Source: Engraulis encrasicolus
Taxonomy: Eukaryota > Chordata > Actinopteri > Clupeiformes > Engraulidae
DNA: 64,000 bases
NCBI RefSeq assembly: GCF_034702125.1
Contig: NC_085871.1
Coordinates: 36,647,659 to 36,711,658 of the forward strand
Direction: 5' to 3'
The translations under genes were made by a program, and so were the position numbers. How positions within the stretch are numbered: the stretch's first letter is position 1; each line of letters starts with the position of its first letter. Shown here one piece after another: positions 1-10,980 of the stretch. The notes beneath the pieces were generated by a model, which searched no databases, was not told where the DNA came from, and was given only the letters and a program-made list of their open reading frames with translations.

Positions 1-99
1 TACTCCCCACCAATACAGCATGCTACCGCATGCCTCTGGGTATTGAAAAGCAGTCACATCACATCACTGGTTGATTAGAAAGTGTAGCCGAGTCCAAGG

Positions 100-1773
100 C
101 TATGTCTCAAATCACGCACTTATGTCAGTGCACTGACAGCCAGTGCACAGTGCACACAGTGCACTGAGGTCTTTAGTGCATAGTGTCGTGGAAAAATTTG
201 AGCACTATGCACTGTGTCCTCGCTGGAAGTGATGGCTGAGCATGGCATTAGCTCGCCAAAATATGAGTTGGCTACTAGAGGTGCTTAACTCGAATCTTTG
301 AGGCGTCCGGATGGATTGGATCATTCCAAGGAGGGTATCCGGATTAGACGGATCACTCGGATCACTTATTTAAAATAAATAAAAATAAATAATAATAATA
401 ATGTATTTTTTAAAACGTTTCTGCCGTTAAGTGGCTATGCGCCTCGCCTTTGTTGCCCCATTTATCAATTCACATCGATAAATCAAAGAGTAAGACAGTT
501 TGATCAACAAAACTCACTTTATGAATCGTCACAGTTCCTAAACTCATGCTGCGACCCGACCCTGGGTCTCCTCACTAAACATGCGACCACGACTCGAAGA
601 GCCTTTGGCAGCAGTGAAACGGCATGTTCCTGATTTTGCAATAAATAATGTGTGTGTTTGTATTTAAGAAGACTAAAAGTCAAATATTTGGGTGCAGAAG
701 TCTAGTTGAGCAGGGAGGATAGACAGGAGGCGAGCAGCAGATGACCACTCGCTTCCGCTGCCGAGTTGCCTTGCGACTCGCACACTCGTGGCAAAAACGA
801 AACTTAAGCGATTGATCCGATCCGTAGGGGATTCGCTGCTACCAACAACTCAGTCAGGATTCGTCTCACCGAGTCGCCGAGGGCGCCGCTGCTGACTCGG
901 ACGAGGGGAGTGACAGCAGTGGCTTTAAAGTCTGTATGCTGTAACGCAGTGGGTGATAGTAGAGTCACTAGCCTACAGACTGAGATGTAAAAGCGTTGGC
1001 AGAGCACTGTTAACGTTTAGAAATGTAGGCTAGACCTCAACAGAGTCAGAATCACACACATAGGGAGTGGGGATCTGCGACTCAATTGGCCACAACAGGC
1101 AGGACGGATCAAACAGGCTCGATGAATGACGAGGCGGGAGTTGGTTCCGTTTTACTCAGTGAGTGTTCGTGACTGAACAGCAAACTGAGATATTAGAGAA
1201 TGGCTGTTGTAGTCAACTAAAGAGGATATATTCCGGTTTCACAATTTCTCGCGCTGTAACTGCCATTTTGTTGACATATTAATGAAATGCCGTCTGACCC
1301 GCCTTTGGCGGATCAATGCATGACAGCCATCCGGTCTGTCCGGAGGAGGTCTTTATCCGGTTGTCCAAACGGATCATCCGGGTTTTAATCAGCGCTATTG
1401 GCTACTGTTTACAATGCACAGCATCTGGTGCTTGTATTTCCATTTCCTTCACACCAAAGGACAGCAATCACACATACAATACTTTGGTTGGCATGAAAAG
1501 GTTGGTGTCCCATCAACATTACTTACAGAATTAGGAGACTGTTGACCAAACTCTTCTACTGAACTGAATGCCACATTTCCTCTGTGTCATTGTCAACATG
1601 GCCACCGTTTAGTGCGTGCAGTGTCCATCAGTCAAGCAATGCATTTTTCCGACATTGTTAGGGGATCATCCTGGCACTTTCAGTGCACTGGCTCAACTGA
1701 AATTTTCAGCGTGAGCACCCTAAGCACTGAAAAACAGTGCCCGAAGTGCACAAGTACGTGATTTGAGACACAG
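100..1773. mobile_element. Unclassified DNA element with terminal inverted repeats
   Basis: The ends are inverted copies: CTATGTCTCAAATCACG at the left and its near-complement (one mismatch, CGTGATTTGAGACACAG) at the right. The flanks share TCCAAG (93-98 and 1774-1779), a likely 6-7 bp target duplication. Both ends carry many short CAGTGCACTG-like palindromes, and the interior holds GGATCA/CCGG-rich stretches near 300-360 and 1300-1390. No transposase was recognised in any frame, so it is probably non-autonomous. The superfamily is unknown. Confidence 0.55.
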
Positions 1774-2148
1774 TCCAAGTCTGAGTCAATACAGGAAGTG
1801 CGTAATCCTAATCAGCTGATTTAGAACCCGCACATGGTTGTCTTTTGTGTCTGACAGAGAGAATGCTAATGCCTGAACTTAAGCGGACAGAGTGCCTCCA
1901 GAGTGCCTTCAGACATTGATTTCATTTCTGCGGATCACAATGCTAATAGATCTGAATAATAGAGAAAATACCCACTTGCCAGTAATTGTCATCCATTAAG
2001 AAGCCAACTAGGTCAAAACAGATCATATTTTTCATTCAACTGTAATTGGACACTTGACATACAATAGCATTCAGTAGTGTTCAAGCATCATCATCTTCAG
2101 TTGTTAGACAGTCCGGCAGGTGTATTAGAAGCCGGGGGAAGACACAAA
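1774..2148. other. No feature recognised
   Basis: Unique-looking AT-rich sequence with no ORF, repeat end or RNA signature that I can support. Confidence 0.5.
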
Positions 2149-2262
2149 GGGGCCAGTTGTCCCGGGCCCAGGGAGAGAGGGGGCCCATAATTGGGTTCTC
2201 ATTATATTGTGTTGAGTGGGGGCCCCATTCAGATGACTTATCAGAAGCTATCAGCAGCCCTG
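2149..2262 (+). repeat. Interspersed repeat, GGGCCC family copy
   Basis: Contains the family signature GGCCAGTTGTCCCGGGCCC, then GGGGGCCC, an AATTGGG/ATTATATTG core and GGGGGCCCC-TTCAGATGA. Related copies occur near 39917, 40998, 48985 (-), 51500 (-), 51763 (-), 55795 (-) and 62835. Function and class are unknown. Confidence 0.6.
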
Positions 2263-2327
2263 ATTAGAAATACTGTAGGCCCTATATACAGTATGGATTT
2301 TTCTGTATCTTCAATATAAGTTGATAT

Positions 2328-2391
2328 GAGATACCACACCCACCCAATTCTGTTATATAGGCCTATAACAGAATCGGGTAGGTGGTATCTC
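2328..2391. repeat. Near-perfect hairpin with TAGGCC loop
   Basis: GAGATACCAC at 2328 is complementary to GTGGTATCTC at 2382-2391, and TTCTGTTATA pairs with TATAACAGAA around the loop TAGGCC. About 27 of 32 arm positions pair. Confidence 0.8.
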
Positions 2392-2445
2392 TCTAAAGAA
2401 ATATTTTCGCCTTCAATATCCCTCTGTATGTGTCGGCACCTGCCA

Positions 2446-3200
2446 TACACCGCATTCCACATTATTTTGCTGATTTCCCCAAAAAATCTATGTAAATGAC
2501 AGTCATCATAATTTTCAAATCATCAGCCATTAGAGTACAATTTAAAAGTTTTTGAATGAACCTTCCAATGATAAAATTACATTTAAATTACATTTCAATG
2601 TTCAATACTTGGTTATAAGCTCTTTGCCTTAGTCACTGGAATGCTGCATTTAGAAGTCAATGGCAGTGGCATTAATGCAATTGCATAGAGTTATGGAAGC
2701 CCAGATATCCTTCATGCTTTGCTGTCTGCTGTTTTCGGTTGTTTTTGATCCGGTGACCCACACTTCACTCTTCAATATAGTCTACTCGTAGATTTCCATG
2801 CCATGTTTAGGTGCTTTGGTGGTATCGACATTCTAACTCACCAGACATAAAACCCCAATGAAAATGAATGGGATGTTATGTCTGGTGAGTATGGAACATT
2901 GAAATGTAATTTAGAAGATACCAAATTCCAACGGTTTTGATGTAATCCAAATTTCTTTCTTTTTTTCCCATTTACAACACTACAAAACTGTTTTGCGTAA
3001 TTATTTCGAACAGAGCATTTAAAGTTTTTTATTATCTAAAAAAATACCATTATCACTGGAAGGTTCATTCAAAAACTTTTTAATTGTAGGCCTACTCTAA
3101 TGGCTGATGACTTGAAAATTATGATGACTGTCATTTATATTGAATATTTGGGGAAATCAGCGAAAAATGTAATTTGCGTAATAATGTGGAATGCGGTGTA
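2446..3200. mobile_element. Large foldback element with about 130-150 bp inverted arms
   Basis: The arm at 2446-2574 (from TACACCGCATTCCACATTAT) returns as its reverse complement at 3050-3200. The arms share the CATCAGCCATTAGAGTA and TTTTTGAATGAACCTTCCA blocks. A nested perfect 15 bp palindrome (ACTCACCAGACATAA at 2836-2850 with its complement at 2876-2890) lies between them. The right arm has an extra GGCCTA relative to the left (3086-3095). No coding capacity is seen. Confidence 0.75.
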
Positions 3201-3341
3201 GAGGAATGTAATACCCACCAAGTACAAAAACACTCAACACAGACCATTTTGCTCCCCAAAAAAGTAATACTGAAATGAAGAATAACGTTCATTAATAAAA
3301 ATGCTGATCATTGTCTTTTGCCTTTTTTGAGTATGTGTACA

Positions 3342-3360
3342 CCCCCCCCCCCCCCCCCCC
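3342..3360. repeat. Poly-C run
   Basis: Nineteen consecutive C residues. Confidence 0.95.
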
Positions 3361-3511
3361 TCCCCAAAATGTTGCCCTTATTCTGGAACCTGTAGGCCTA
3401 CCTACATCTACCACAAATGTATAAAGCAGAATATGTTATGAACATACTGTATGGAGCTAATTGTTCAATACAGATTTTGCTTTTATGTTTCCCGTGTGTG
3501 ATACACTAGAG

Positions 3512-3719
3512 CAGTGTTTCCCAACCTTTTTTGTCTCGCGTACCCCCTAAGCCTCTTAGTTGTGCCACGAGTACCCCCTAATTCATGTTCTATATTGCTT
3601 TCTCTGTCCTGATGTGACTGCTCCATACATTTGTTATAATAAAAGCATTTTTCCAAGAACCCCCTGCAGTGTGCTCGCGTACCCCTAGTGGTACACGTAC
3701 CCCTGGTTGGGAAACACTG
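3512..3719. mobile_element. hAT-type MITE with perfect 8 bp target duplication
   Basis: Starts CAGTGTTTCCCAACC and ends GGTTGGGAAACACTG, a perfect inverted pair of the classic hAT form. Both sides are flanked by CACTAGAG (3504-3511 and 3720-3727). It is 208 bp long with no coding capacity; the interior repeats GTACCCCTA-like motifs. Its mobilisation would depend on a hAT transposase encoded elsewhere. Confidence 0.92.
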
Positions 3720-3754
3720 CACTAGAGTAAGGTAGCTTATCACCGCTCTCACAG

Positions 3755-4090
3755 CATTTGGGCAGTCATGGGTGAGCGGTTAGGGCATTAGACTTGCATC
3801 CCAGAGGTTGCCGGTTCGACTCCCGACCCGCCAGGTTGGTGGGGGGAGTAATCAACCAGTGCTCTCCCCCATCCTCCTCCATGACTGAGGTACCCTGAGC
3901 ATGGTACCGTCCCACCGCACTGCTCCCCATGGGGCGCCACTGAGGGCTGCCCCCTTGCACGGGTGAGGCATAAATGCAATTTCGTTGTGTGCAGTGTGCA
4001 GTGTTCACTTGTGTGCTGTGGAGTGCTGTGTCACAATGACAATGGGAGTTGGAGTTTCCCAATGGGCTTTCACTTTCACTTTCACTTTTT
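3755..4090 (+). mobile_element. tRNA-derived SINE, copy 1
   Basis: The head GGTGAGCGGTTAGGG is A-box-like and GGTTCGACTCC is a B box, as in RNA polymerase III promoters of tRNA genes. The body (CCCGCCAGGTTGGTGGGGGG, CCTCCATGACTGAGGTACC) and the end (GCTGTGGAGTGCTGTGTCAC) are shared with copies at 16587 and 27932. It ends in a (CTTTCA)n tail. It is a retroposed repeat, not a functional tRNA gene. Confidence 0.85.
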
Positions 4091-4517
4091 CATTACCAGA
4101 TGTAGCCAATTTAACAGTCCTGAATGTATTATACTTAAAACGTTATCCGCATAGTACAACAAACGCTGTTATTTAGAGAAGAATGGCACAAAATGTAGAT
4201 GGCAAACTATTGTTGTGTGACCTGGTTACTGTTGCATTTTCATGAATGAGTTTGTGGAACAAGCGTAAGAGGAAACACGCACACAGCTTGTTTTACTTCA
4301 GTTTTTTTTTCATTTTGGATCATGGCTTTGAAAATGAGGTGGATGACTCAGCTCTGTCTCTGTCTCTGTCTCTCCCTGTAAGAAGTGAACCTCCCATCGT
4401 CCTCCCTATGTGACGTAAAAGAGAAAAGCCCATATGTGACGTTAGAGAATAAACCAAAGTTTAATCATTTACACCTGAGCCTTAACGTCAGCGATATGTG
4501 GAGGTGTGATTTCATTC
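4091..4517. other. No feature recognised
   Basis: Mixed sequence with a short CTGTCT run near 4354-4374. No supported gene. Confidence 0.5.
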
Positions 4518-4602
4518 ACGCACGCACACACACGCACACACACACACACACGCGCGCGCACACACACGCACACACACACACACACGCGCGCGCACACACA
4601 CA
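4518..4602. repeat. (CA)n/(CG)n microsatellite
   Basis: Alternating CACA and CGCG purine-pyrimidine blocks, a Z-DNA-prone composition. ORFs reading through it as His-Thr or Ala-His repeats are artefacts. Confidence 0.95.
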
Positions 4603-4795
4603 CCACAATTGCATACACCAGTGCCTTGATGTCAGCAAATTATGGAGGAATTAGTCAGATATCTGTCGAGACAATGCAGATTTAATGAGCAACACATCAA
4701 TAAGCAATATCACGTTTTCTAAACAAATGGCCATACTTTTCTGACAATGCAGATAATATGTTTTGATCTGTTACCATTAGTGTTATTTCACATCC

Positions 4796-4965
4796 AGGGT
4801 CGCTTCAAGGTATCTGGGGGCCCTTTGCAAAGAGGGACTTTATAGGGAAGTTCACACAAGTTCTCATTGTTATCGTACATAGTCAGTCATTACCAGGGCT
4901 CCCCCTTTCAACTGGTGGGCATTGGCAATTGCCTAGATTGCCTGCCTGAATGGACAGTCCTGGCA
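4796..4965 (+). repeat. Interspersed repeat, GGCAATTGCC family fragment
   Basis: Holds GGGGGCCCTTTGCAAAGAG and GCATTGGCAATTGCCTAG-like blocks, also seen at 23104-23226 plus 23640-23700 and, inverted, at 49785-50000. The class is unknown. Confidence 0.5.
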
Positions 4966-5234
4966 ACATCTGGTGCCGGTAGAAAACTGTTGCTATATCA
5001 GTATAATTTACATAATTGGTGATTTTTCAAATGCTTGCTTTATGCCCAGAAAAAAACAGCTCCTTGAGTGAGATTAAATGCTATTGAATGATTTGTGTTC
5101 AGATATTACGGAATAGATCGGATTTGCTCAAGCACTCAGTATTATGTGTTTTCGGATGACAATGCTTTGAAAATATGATAAATCAGTAGAAAAGAAAGCC
5201 TTCGTGGCATAGAATCTTAGAAAGGAAATTAAAT

Positions 5235-5525
5235 CTCTTGGTCAGGCGTGGGCAATTATTTTGGCCCAAAGGCCACATTGGATTTAGAATATTGGGCCAT
5301 GTGTCGCAGGTAACTTGTCCGTGTTAATAATAAGAAACAGTGTATGCAGACGTAACTTGTCAACTTTGCCATAATGAGATGTACAATAGATGTAGCCTGT
5401 GTAGGCCCTACTTAGTTCATCTTAAAGACCCCTGTTTTAGGTAGCCATTCTAAGAATGATGAGTGACTGCATGAGTTTGGATTTAAAAGTTCATTGTAGT
5501 AAAAGGCTCTGCGGGCCACATGAAA
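5235..5525. mobile_element. Possible hAT-like element fragment
   Basis: CAGGCGTGGGCAATTATTTTGGCCC resembles a hAT left end (only the first part is diagnostic), and GCGGGCCACATGA near 5513 resembles internal sequence of the same kind of element. No right terminus or target duplication is visible. Confidence 0.35.
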
Positions 5526-5739
5526 TAGCTCAGCTCAGCTCTGCGCCAACAGTTTACTCTCGCTCTCTCTCCATGTCATAGCCTACAGTATGTATTGTGT
5601 AGTCCTCTTTTGCCATTATGCTCTTCAAACATGAAGTGGAACTGGAAGTCTGCAACTTTTGCAAGCATATTACCTGGAGTTGTCATGGGATTCTGAAAGT
5701 AGGCTACATAATAACCTGTTATGGACAAAATGAGTTCTT

Positions 5740-6843
5740 GATTTAAGTGCTGCTTTCGACACAGTTAATAATTCTATACTACTACATAGACTGGAACACT
5801 GGGTTGGCTTTACGGGCATAGTGATCGACTGGTTAAAATCGTACTTACAACAAAGAAGTTTTTTTGTCGCCATTGGAAGACATACTTCATCACCAATGTC
5901 TCTGGATTGTGGGGTCCCCCAGGGCTCCATTCTGGGACCACTACTGTTCAATCTGTATATGTTGCCACTGGGACACATTATCGAGAATAACTCCATAAAT
6001 TACCATCGCTATGCGGATGATACCCAGCTCTACTTATCTATGTCCCCCAATGACTACACCCCCCTTGAATCACTCTATCATTGCATGGACCAAATTAACA
6101 AATGGATGTCTCACAATTTCCTCCAGCTGAACACAGAAAAAAACTGAAGTAATTATATTTGGGAAAAGAGAGGAGAGACAAAAGATTGCTACTATCCTTG
6201 AAACGAAGGGACTGAAACCAAGGGAAACAGTTAAAAATCTTGGGGTCCTCATTGACAGTGACCTAAATTTCAACAGTCACATGAAAGCTATTACTAAGTC
6301 TGCATTTTATCACATAAAAAACGTCTCTAAATTTAGGGGGCTGATGTCTAAACATGATCTGGAGAAGCTAATACATGCCTTCATTTCTAGTAAAGTTGAT
6401 TACTGTAACAGTCTGTTTACTGGCCTCCCAAATAAGACCATTAAACAGCTTCAACTGGTACAAAATGCAGCTGCAAGGGTTCTTACAAAGACAAGGAAGT
6501 TTGACCACATTACTCCAATTTTAAGATCGCTGCATTGGCTCCCAGTAAGCTACAGAATTTATTTTAAGGCAATGCTACTTGTGTTTAAATCATTAAATGG
6601 AATGGGACCCACATATCTACTGGATATGTTTCAGCTGTATGCACCGACCAGGTCACTAAGGTCAACGGAGAAGAATTTGCTGGTGATTCCAAAAGTCAAA
6701 ACAAAGTGTGGAGAGGCAGCCTTTAGCTTCTTCAAAGCTTTGGAACCAGCTTCCAGATGACGTAAAAAAATGCACCCACTATTGATAGCTTTAAATCTAG
6801 ACTCAAGACAAAGCTGTTCTCAGATGCTTTCTTAAATTATTGA
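5740..6843 (+). pseudogene. LINE reverse transcriptase, truncated and frameshifted
   Basis: Reading from 5740 gives DLSAAFDTV (motif A), then GVPQGSILGPLLF (motif B) and YADDTQLY (catalytic motif C at 6010-6033), so the visible palm motifs are intact. The frame breaks in a run of seven A at 6137-6143 (after LNTEK) and resumes one frame over with LGVLIDSDLNF and a long connection region (VQNAAARVL, LHWLPVSYRI). A second shift near 6735 precedes WNQLPDDV, and the domain ends at the TGA at 6841-6843. The endonuclease and N-terminal regions are missing. It cannot make an active enzyme. Confidence 0.88.
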
Positions 6844-7077
6844 ATGAAAAGACGGTAAAATAAGAGAAGACAAAACCCTGACAATTCTAGACCCTATCAG
6901 GTAAACGGAAAAAAAGGAGGCCAGACTCCTCTGTCGTCGAACAGTTAAATTCTGAGGATTGAATGAAAAGACGGTAAAATAAGAGAAGACAAAACCCTGA
7001 CAATTCTAGACTCTATCAGGTAAACGGAAAAAAGGAGGCCAGACTCCTCTGTCGTCGAACAGTTAAAATCTGAAGAC
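6841..7077 (+). repeat. 119 bp tandem duplication in LINE 3' UTR
   Basis: Two direct copies starting TGAATGAAAAGACGGTAAAA at 6841 and 6960 differ by a handful of bases. The first copy begins exactly at the RT stop codon. Confidence 0.92.
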
Positions 7078-7279
7078 TGCGTATGTTTTTCAAGGTTTTA
7101 TGTTTCTTTATGTTTTATTTTATTATTATTTTTATGTTTTTATGTTTTAAATGTTGTTTTTTTACTCTAATTCATTTCCCTGTTTTCCTTTCATTTACAT
7201 TTGTTAACTTTGTGAAGCACATTGAGTTGCACCTGTGTATGAAATGCGCTATATAAATAAACTTGCCTTGCCTTGCCTT

Positions 7280-8489
7280 CACAAAATTGCCGTACTGTCC
7301 TGGGTAGGTTAACCCATGGTAACCCCAGGTTATGGGGTGTTGGTAGCTGTCTGTCATTCACAGATTGTGCTTATGTGTGCTAAACTAGGCTCATCCCCAT
7401 GCAGGGGTCCGTTTCTCGATTCTTGTTGTTGCTAACCGTCTTAAGACCATGTTAAGACATAACACCATTCCCTTGGATTTAGTGGTGAGCGTCGCTGTCT
7501 CGAGAGAGTTGAGTCGCTCTTACGAAGGACGTTGCCACCATCATTAGCAAAGACATTTTCGAGAATGCCACCCCAGGCTCACTGGCACCACCACAGTCAA
7601 GAGCAGCTTGTTCTCGAAGGGCACATTCAGGCCGACTGAAAACCGAGCCGGTGCCCGTTCCCGCACCTAATCGAGAACTGGCTGTCAAGTTCATGGCACA
7701 GATATTAGCGTTCACGAACCGGAAAGTTGGTTCGTAATGCAAAAGGTAAAATACTTGTTTTTTCTCCGCGCACCATGACGACAACGTGGCCGTCAGCAGC
7801 AAAGAAACTCAACAGAAGGACAATCTCTCCGGGGGAAATGCATTGGCCACGGTGTAGTACGGGGGCGTTGCCTGAGGACACGGGTGGATGGAAAATTAAC
7901 TCCCTTGCGCATGGTCATTGGTCAGTGGGTGCGATGGATACAATTTCCGTACTCCCTTGCGGATGGTCAGTGGGGGCGACACCATGATGGATAATTTGTG
8001 GCCAAATTAACGGCAGCTGTTGGTCAGCAGTAATTGCTGGGGGTAATTAAGGACAGCTGACAAACATTCACGCTGTCCTATGACCTGTTCCACACTCCGA
8101 CCCTCGCGGAAGTGTCATTGCATGCTTCCCTGATGCTTCCAATACTGACCATAGAAGAAGAATAACATTTCCGTACTCCCCTCGCCATCATTTCGTACTA
8201 CGCTGTTATGACGTGAGTAAGCCCTCTTGTCTCAAGCCTCTTTGGTCAGCAGGTCCATCTGAGTCACGTGCAGAAAAAGTTCAGAGCCTGGTATGAACAT
8301 GGGCGGTTCGCAGATAAGCACTTTAGTGAGGACTTAACTCGTGTGGGCACCGGCACCAGCTCCGTTCTGGTAGGCTTGAAAACCCTATGGCGGAGCAGCG
8401 AGAAGATGGAAAATTGACAAGTCCACTGTTGGCAACCACTGCTTTTCGTTTAAAAAAAGAAAATAAGATGAAATGAGTGGTCGAAATCG
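7280..8489. other. Unassigned, partly repeat-like
   Basis: CG-containing sequence with repeated GAGCCGGTGCCCG/GGAGCTGGTGCC-like pieces (about 7640 and, inverted, 8350) and ACTCCCTTGCG motifs near 7905, 7960 and 8170. It suggests an old DNA element, but I cannot define its ends. No credible ORF. Confidence 0.4.
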
Positions 8490-8956
8490 AAAAAAGTGTT
8501 GTGCCATCTTCTGTAGTTCAACTAGGTTCTCAAACCTTGTTTGAATCTAAATCTGTGGTAAATTAAATCCAATTTGAATGTACATTACCTAACCTAAACT
8601 TCTGTTGTATTTCCAGACTATTGATGCCATTCCCAGTGCTGTGTCCATGTCTGTAGCCGTGTAGTCTGTAGGCCTATCGGTCAGCGCCCAATCTCAGAAG
8701 CTCTGCCCCATCACCTCCTTTCGTCAATGCCCAGTGCTGTGCCCTCTTCTGCAGCCACATTGGTCAGTGCCCAGACACTATGTTTGAATTTCAATCTCCA
8801 AAAGGTACATTTTGATCCAATCTGAATGTATAACTGTATGTATTTTGACTTTGACTTTGGCTTTGATAACACACTTAACCTGTACTGTTGTAGGCCTATT
8901 TCCAGATGTTTAATGCCTGCAGCCTGCAGTCTCACAAATGTCAGTGCCCAGTCTCA
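8490..8956 (+). repeat. Diverged tandem duplication with exon-like segments
   Basis: The block GTTGTGCCATCTTCTGTAG...TTTGAAT...GTACATT...TATTTCCAG (from 8498) recurs from about 8732 as GCTGTGCCCTCTTCTGCAG and so on. Each unit ends with a TTTCCAG acceptor-like site, and open segments end at donor-like GGTAAAT or GGTACAT. The encoded peptides SVVPSSVVQLGSQTL and SAVPSSAATLVSAQTL are clearly related. An in-frame stop in another segment argues against an active gene. Confidence 0.45.
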
Positions 8957-9228
8957 GGTGCTGTTTCCACGTAGCTGGATATTTTTATATGTGGATATTT
9001 TTTTCTCCCGGTGGCATTGGTTTTGCATTGGTTTTGGCCTTCCGTTTCCACGTAGCAGATATTTAAAATCCAGGTATAAAAAGCAGGAGAAAAAAATATC
9101 CTGTTAAGGGGGCTGAAACGCATTTGTTACAATGGAGGATTTATTTTTATCCACATGTTGCGTTTACACCTAACCAGGAGAAAAAAATACCCTGCTAAAA
9201 AAATATCCTGCTACGTGGAAACAGCACC
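8957..9228. mobile_element. PIF/Harbinger-like MITE, copy 1
   Basis: Perfect 19 bp terminal inverted repeats GGTGCTGTTTCCACGTAGC, flanked by TCA on both sides (8954-8956 and 9229-9231), a 3 bp target duplication. The interior repeats GGATATTTTT. A related copy, in the opposite orientation, lies at 40433-40657. The superfamily is inferred from the 3 bp duplication. Confidence 0.82.
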
Positions 9229-9392
9229 TCAGCATCTCCCTGCTCTCCTACTGTTGTGTACACAGGACATTCTTGAAGAACTTGAAATATCACAGAGCTG
9301 CAGGCTGTTTTAGTAAGGCAGTACAAATGAAATGCTACCTCCATAAAATACAGACACTTTAAAATGTACTAAAAATGAACGAGTATTTATAG

Positions 9393-9424
9393 AAACAGAG
9401 AGAGAGAGAAAGAGAGAGATAGAT

Positions 9425-9455
<31 letters not shown>

Positions 9456-9470
9456 CAGAGACAGAGATAC
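9393..9470. repeat. (GA)n/(GACA)n microsatellite
   Basis: GAGAGA runs pass into five ACAGAG units. Confidence 0.92.
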
Positions 9471-9889
9471 ATTAAATATGAGACATTAGATTTTCATCTG
9501 ATAGAGATTAGGCTAAAGCAAAAAGAGGCTTTCAGTCGTAATAAGCAATTGCACGTTGAAAAGCTGAAAATAGATCTTGTACATACCCTTACGAAAATCG
9601 ACCATGGTTTTACTGTGACCATGGTTTTACTATAGTAACCATGGTTTCTCAAGTAGCCTACTCTGAACCAACCATAGTATTACCATGGCTTATCCATGTT
9701 GTTTTTGGGTAACCATGAAAACCGTGGTTCCTGACTAACCATGGATCATGGTTATTCATGGTTTTATTTTTATTTTTTTCAGCATGGTTTGTGTCTATGG
9801 TTTAACCATATCACAAACCATGCTCAAAAAAATCTTGGTTAATTGTGGGTTTCATCCTCACCCAAAAATACGTGAAAAACTTGTTCACA

Positions 9890-10060
9890 GCCATGGTGCA
9901 GTGGTTAGAGAGTTGGATTGAAGACCTTACCTCTTCCTACTCCTCCATCCATGACTGAGGTGCCCTTGAGCATAGCCTTACCCCACATTGCTCCAAAAAC
10001 TGTCACCAATATGTGCGAAGGGTAAAAAAGTGGCAGCTGAGTGTAATTTAATTAATAAAG
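9890..10060 (+). mobile_element. tRNA-derived SINE fragment inside CCATGG element
   Basis: GCCATGGTGCAGTGGTTAGAGAG is A-box-like, then TCCATGACTGAGGTGCCCTT, CCCCACATTGCTCC and a GTAATTTAATTAATAAA end. It is closely related to the SINE at 15361-15992. Confidence 0.65.
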
Positions 10061-10110
10061 TGTAGTAAAACCATGACTAGTTGTCAGGGTAAAACCATGA
10101 TTAATTTATA

Positions 10111-10980
10111 CACTCACCGGCCACTTCATTAGGAACACCTCTCTACTGCTGGGTTGGACCCCCTTTTACCTTCAGAACTGCCTTAACTGTCTGCAACAAT
10201 ATTCAGGTAGGCTGTGGCATTCCAGCAAAGATAAATTGGTACTAATAGTAATAGGCCCAAATTGTGCTAAGAAAATATCCTTATGCAATTATATTTCCAG
10301 CCTTAAAGGTTGATGTAAGGCAGGGTTGACCCATGTTTTCATGTTGTTGACACCAAATTCGGACCATTCCACCTGAGTGTTGCAGTAGATATCGAGATTC
10401 ATCAGACCAGGCAACATTTTTCCGATCTTCTAGCGTTGTTTATGGTGAGCCTGGCCAAATTGTTGCCTCACTTTCCTGGTCTTAGCTGACAGGAGTGGTA
10501 AAAAAAAATGTTTTCTGCTGCTGTAGCCCCTTTGCCTCAAGATTTGATGTTCTGTGTAATCGGGGATTTTCTTATGCATACCTCGGTTGTAATGAGTGGT
10601 TAACTGACTTAATGTAACCTTTGTATCAGCTCCAACCAGTCTGGCCATTATCCTCAGACCTCTGCCATCAACAAAGCATTTTTGCCCACAGAATCGCTGC
10701 TCACTGTATTTTTTTTTCTTTTTTGCACCATTCTTTGTAAACCCTAGAAATGGTTATGTGTGAATATATTAAAATCAAGCTTTTTGGCACCAACAAGTAG
10801 TAATTTAAATAGCCTTTCTTCCCCATTATGATGCCCGGTTTGAACTGCATAAGATCATCTCGACCATGTCTACATGCACAAATGCATAGGCCTAGAGTTG
10901 CCACCATGTGATTGGCTGATCAGAAATTTGCCTCAATGAACAGTTGTAACAGATGTTCCTAATGAAGTGGCCGGTGAGTG
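10111..10980 (-). mobile_element. Tc1/mariner-like element, nested
   Basis: Perfect 27 bp terminal inverted repeats beginning CACTCACCGGCCACTTCATT, flanked by TA on each side (10109-10110 and 10981-10982) as expected for Tc1/mariner integration. The 870 bp element contains a decayed transposase on the minus strand and is inserted in the CCATGG element. Autonomous Tc1 elements are usually longer, so this copy is internally reduced. Confidence 0.9.
10302..10650 (-). pseudogene. Tc1-like transposase remnant
   Basis: Read on the minus strand, the frame from 10648 gives MARLVGADTKVTLSQLTTHY and then GYSSRKHFFLPLLSAKTRKV, the DNA-binding-to-catalytic linker typical of Tc1 transposases. A frameshift with a stop near 10430 follows, and the next frame continues KNVAWSDESRY, whose Asp is the family's catalytic DDE position, then HSGGMVRIW and QHENMGQPCL. 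The remaining catalytic region is missing. Inactive. Confidence 0.88.

Larger units (their letters stand above)
5734..7279 (+). mobile_element. 5'-truncated LINE, L2/CR1-type
   Basis: Contains the 3' half of a reverse transcriptase reading frame, a 3' UTR and a terminal (CTTGC)n tail at 7262-7279 preceded by GCGCTATATAAATAAA. A short-unit tail and severe 5' truncation are typical of LINEs copied by target-primed reverse transcription. Homology starts abruptly inside the palm domain at about 5734. The clade is inferred from the protein style, not by search. Confidence 0.85.

Noticed and set aside
3755..3830. tRNA gene at the SINE head
   Set aside because: A and B boxes are present but no cloverleaf with a proper acceptor stem and anticodon could be drawn, and the repeat body follows. 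The same holds for 16587, 27932, 46884, 59060 and 63440.
5670..5996. 108-codon minus-strand frame
   Set aside because: Shadow of the LINE reverse transcriptase on the other strand.
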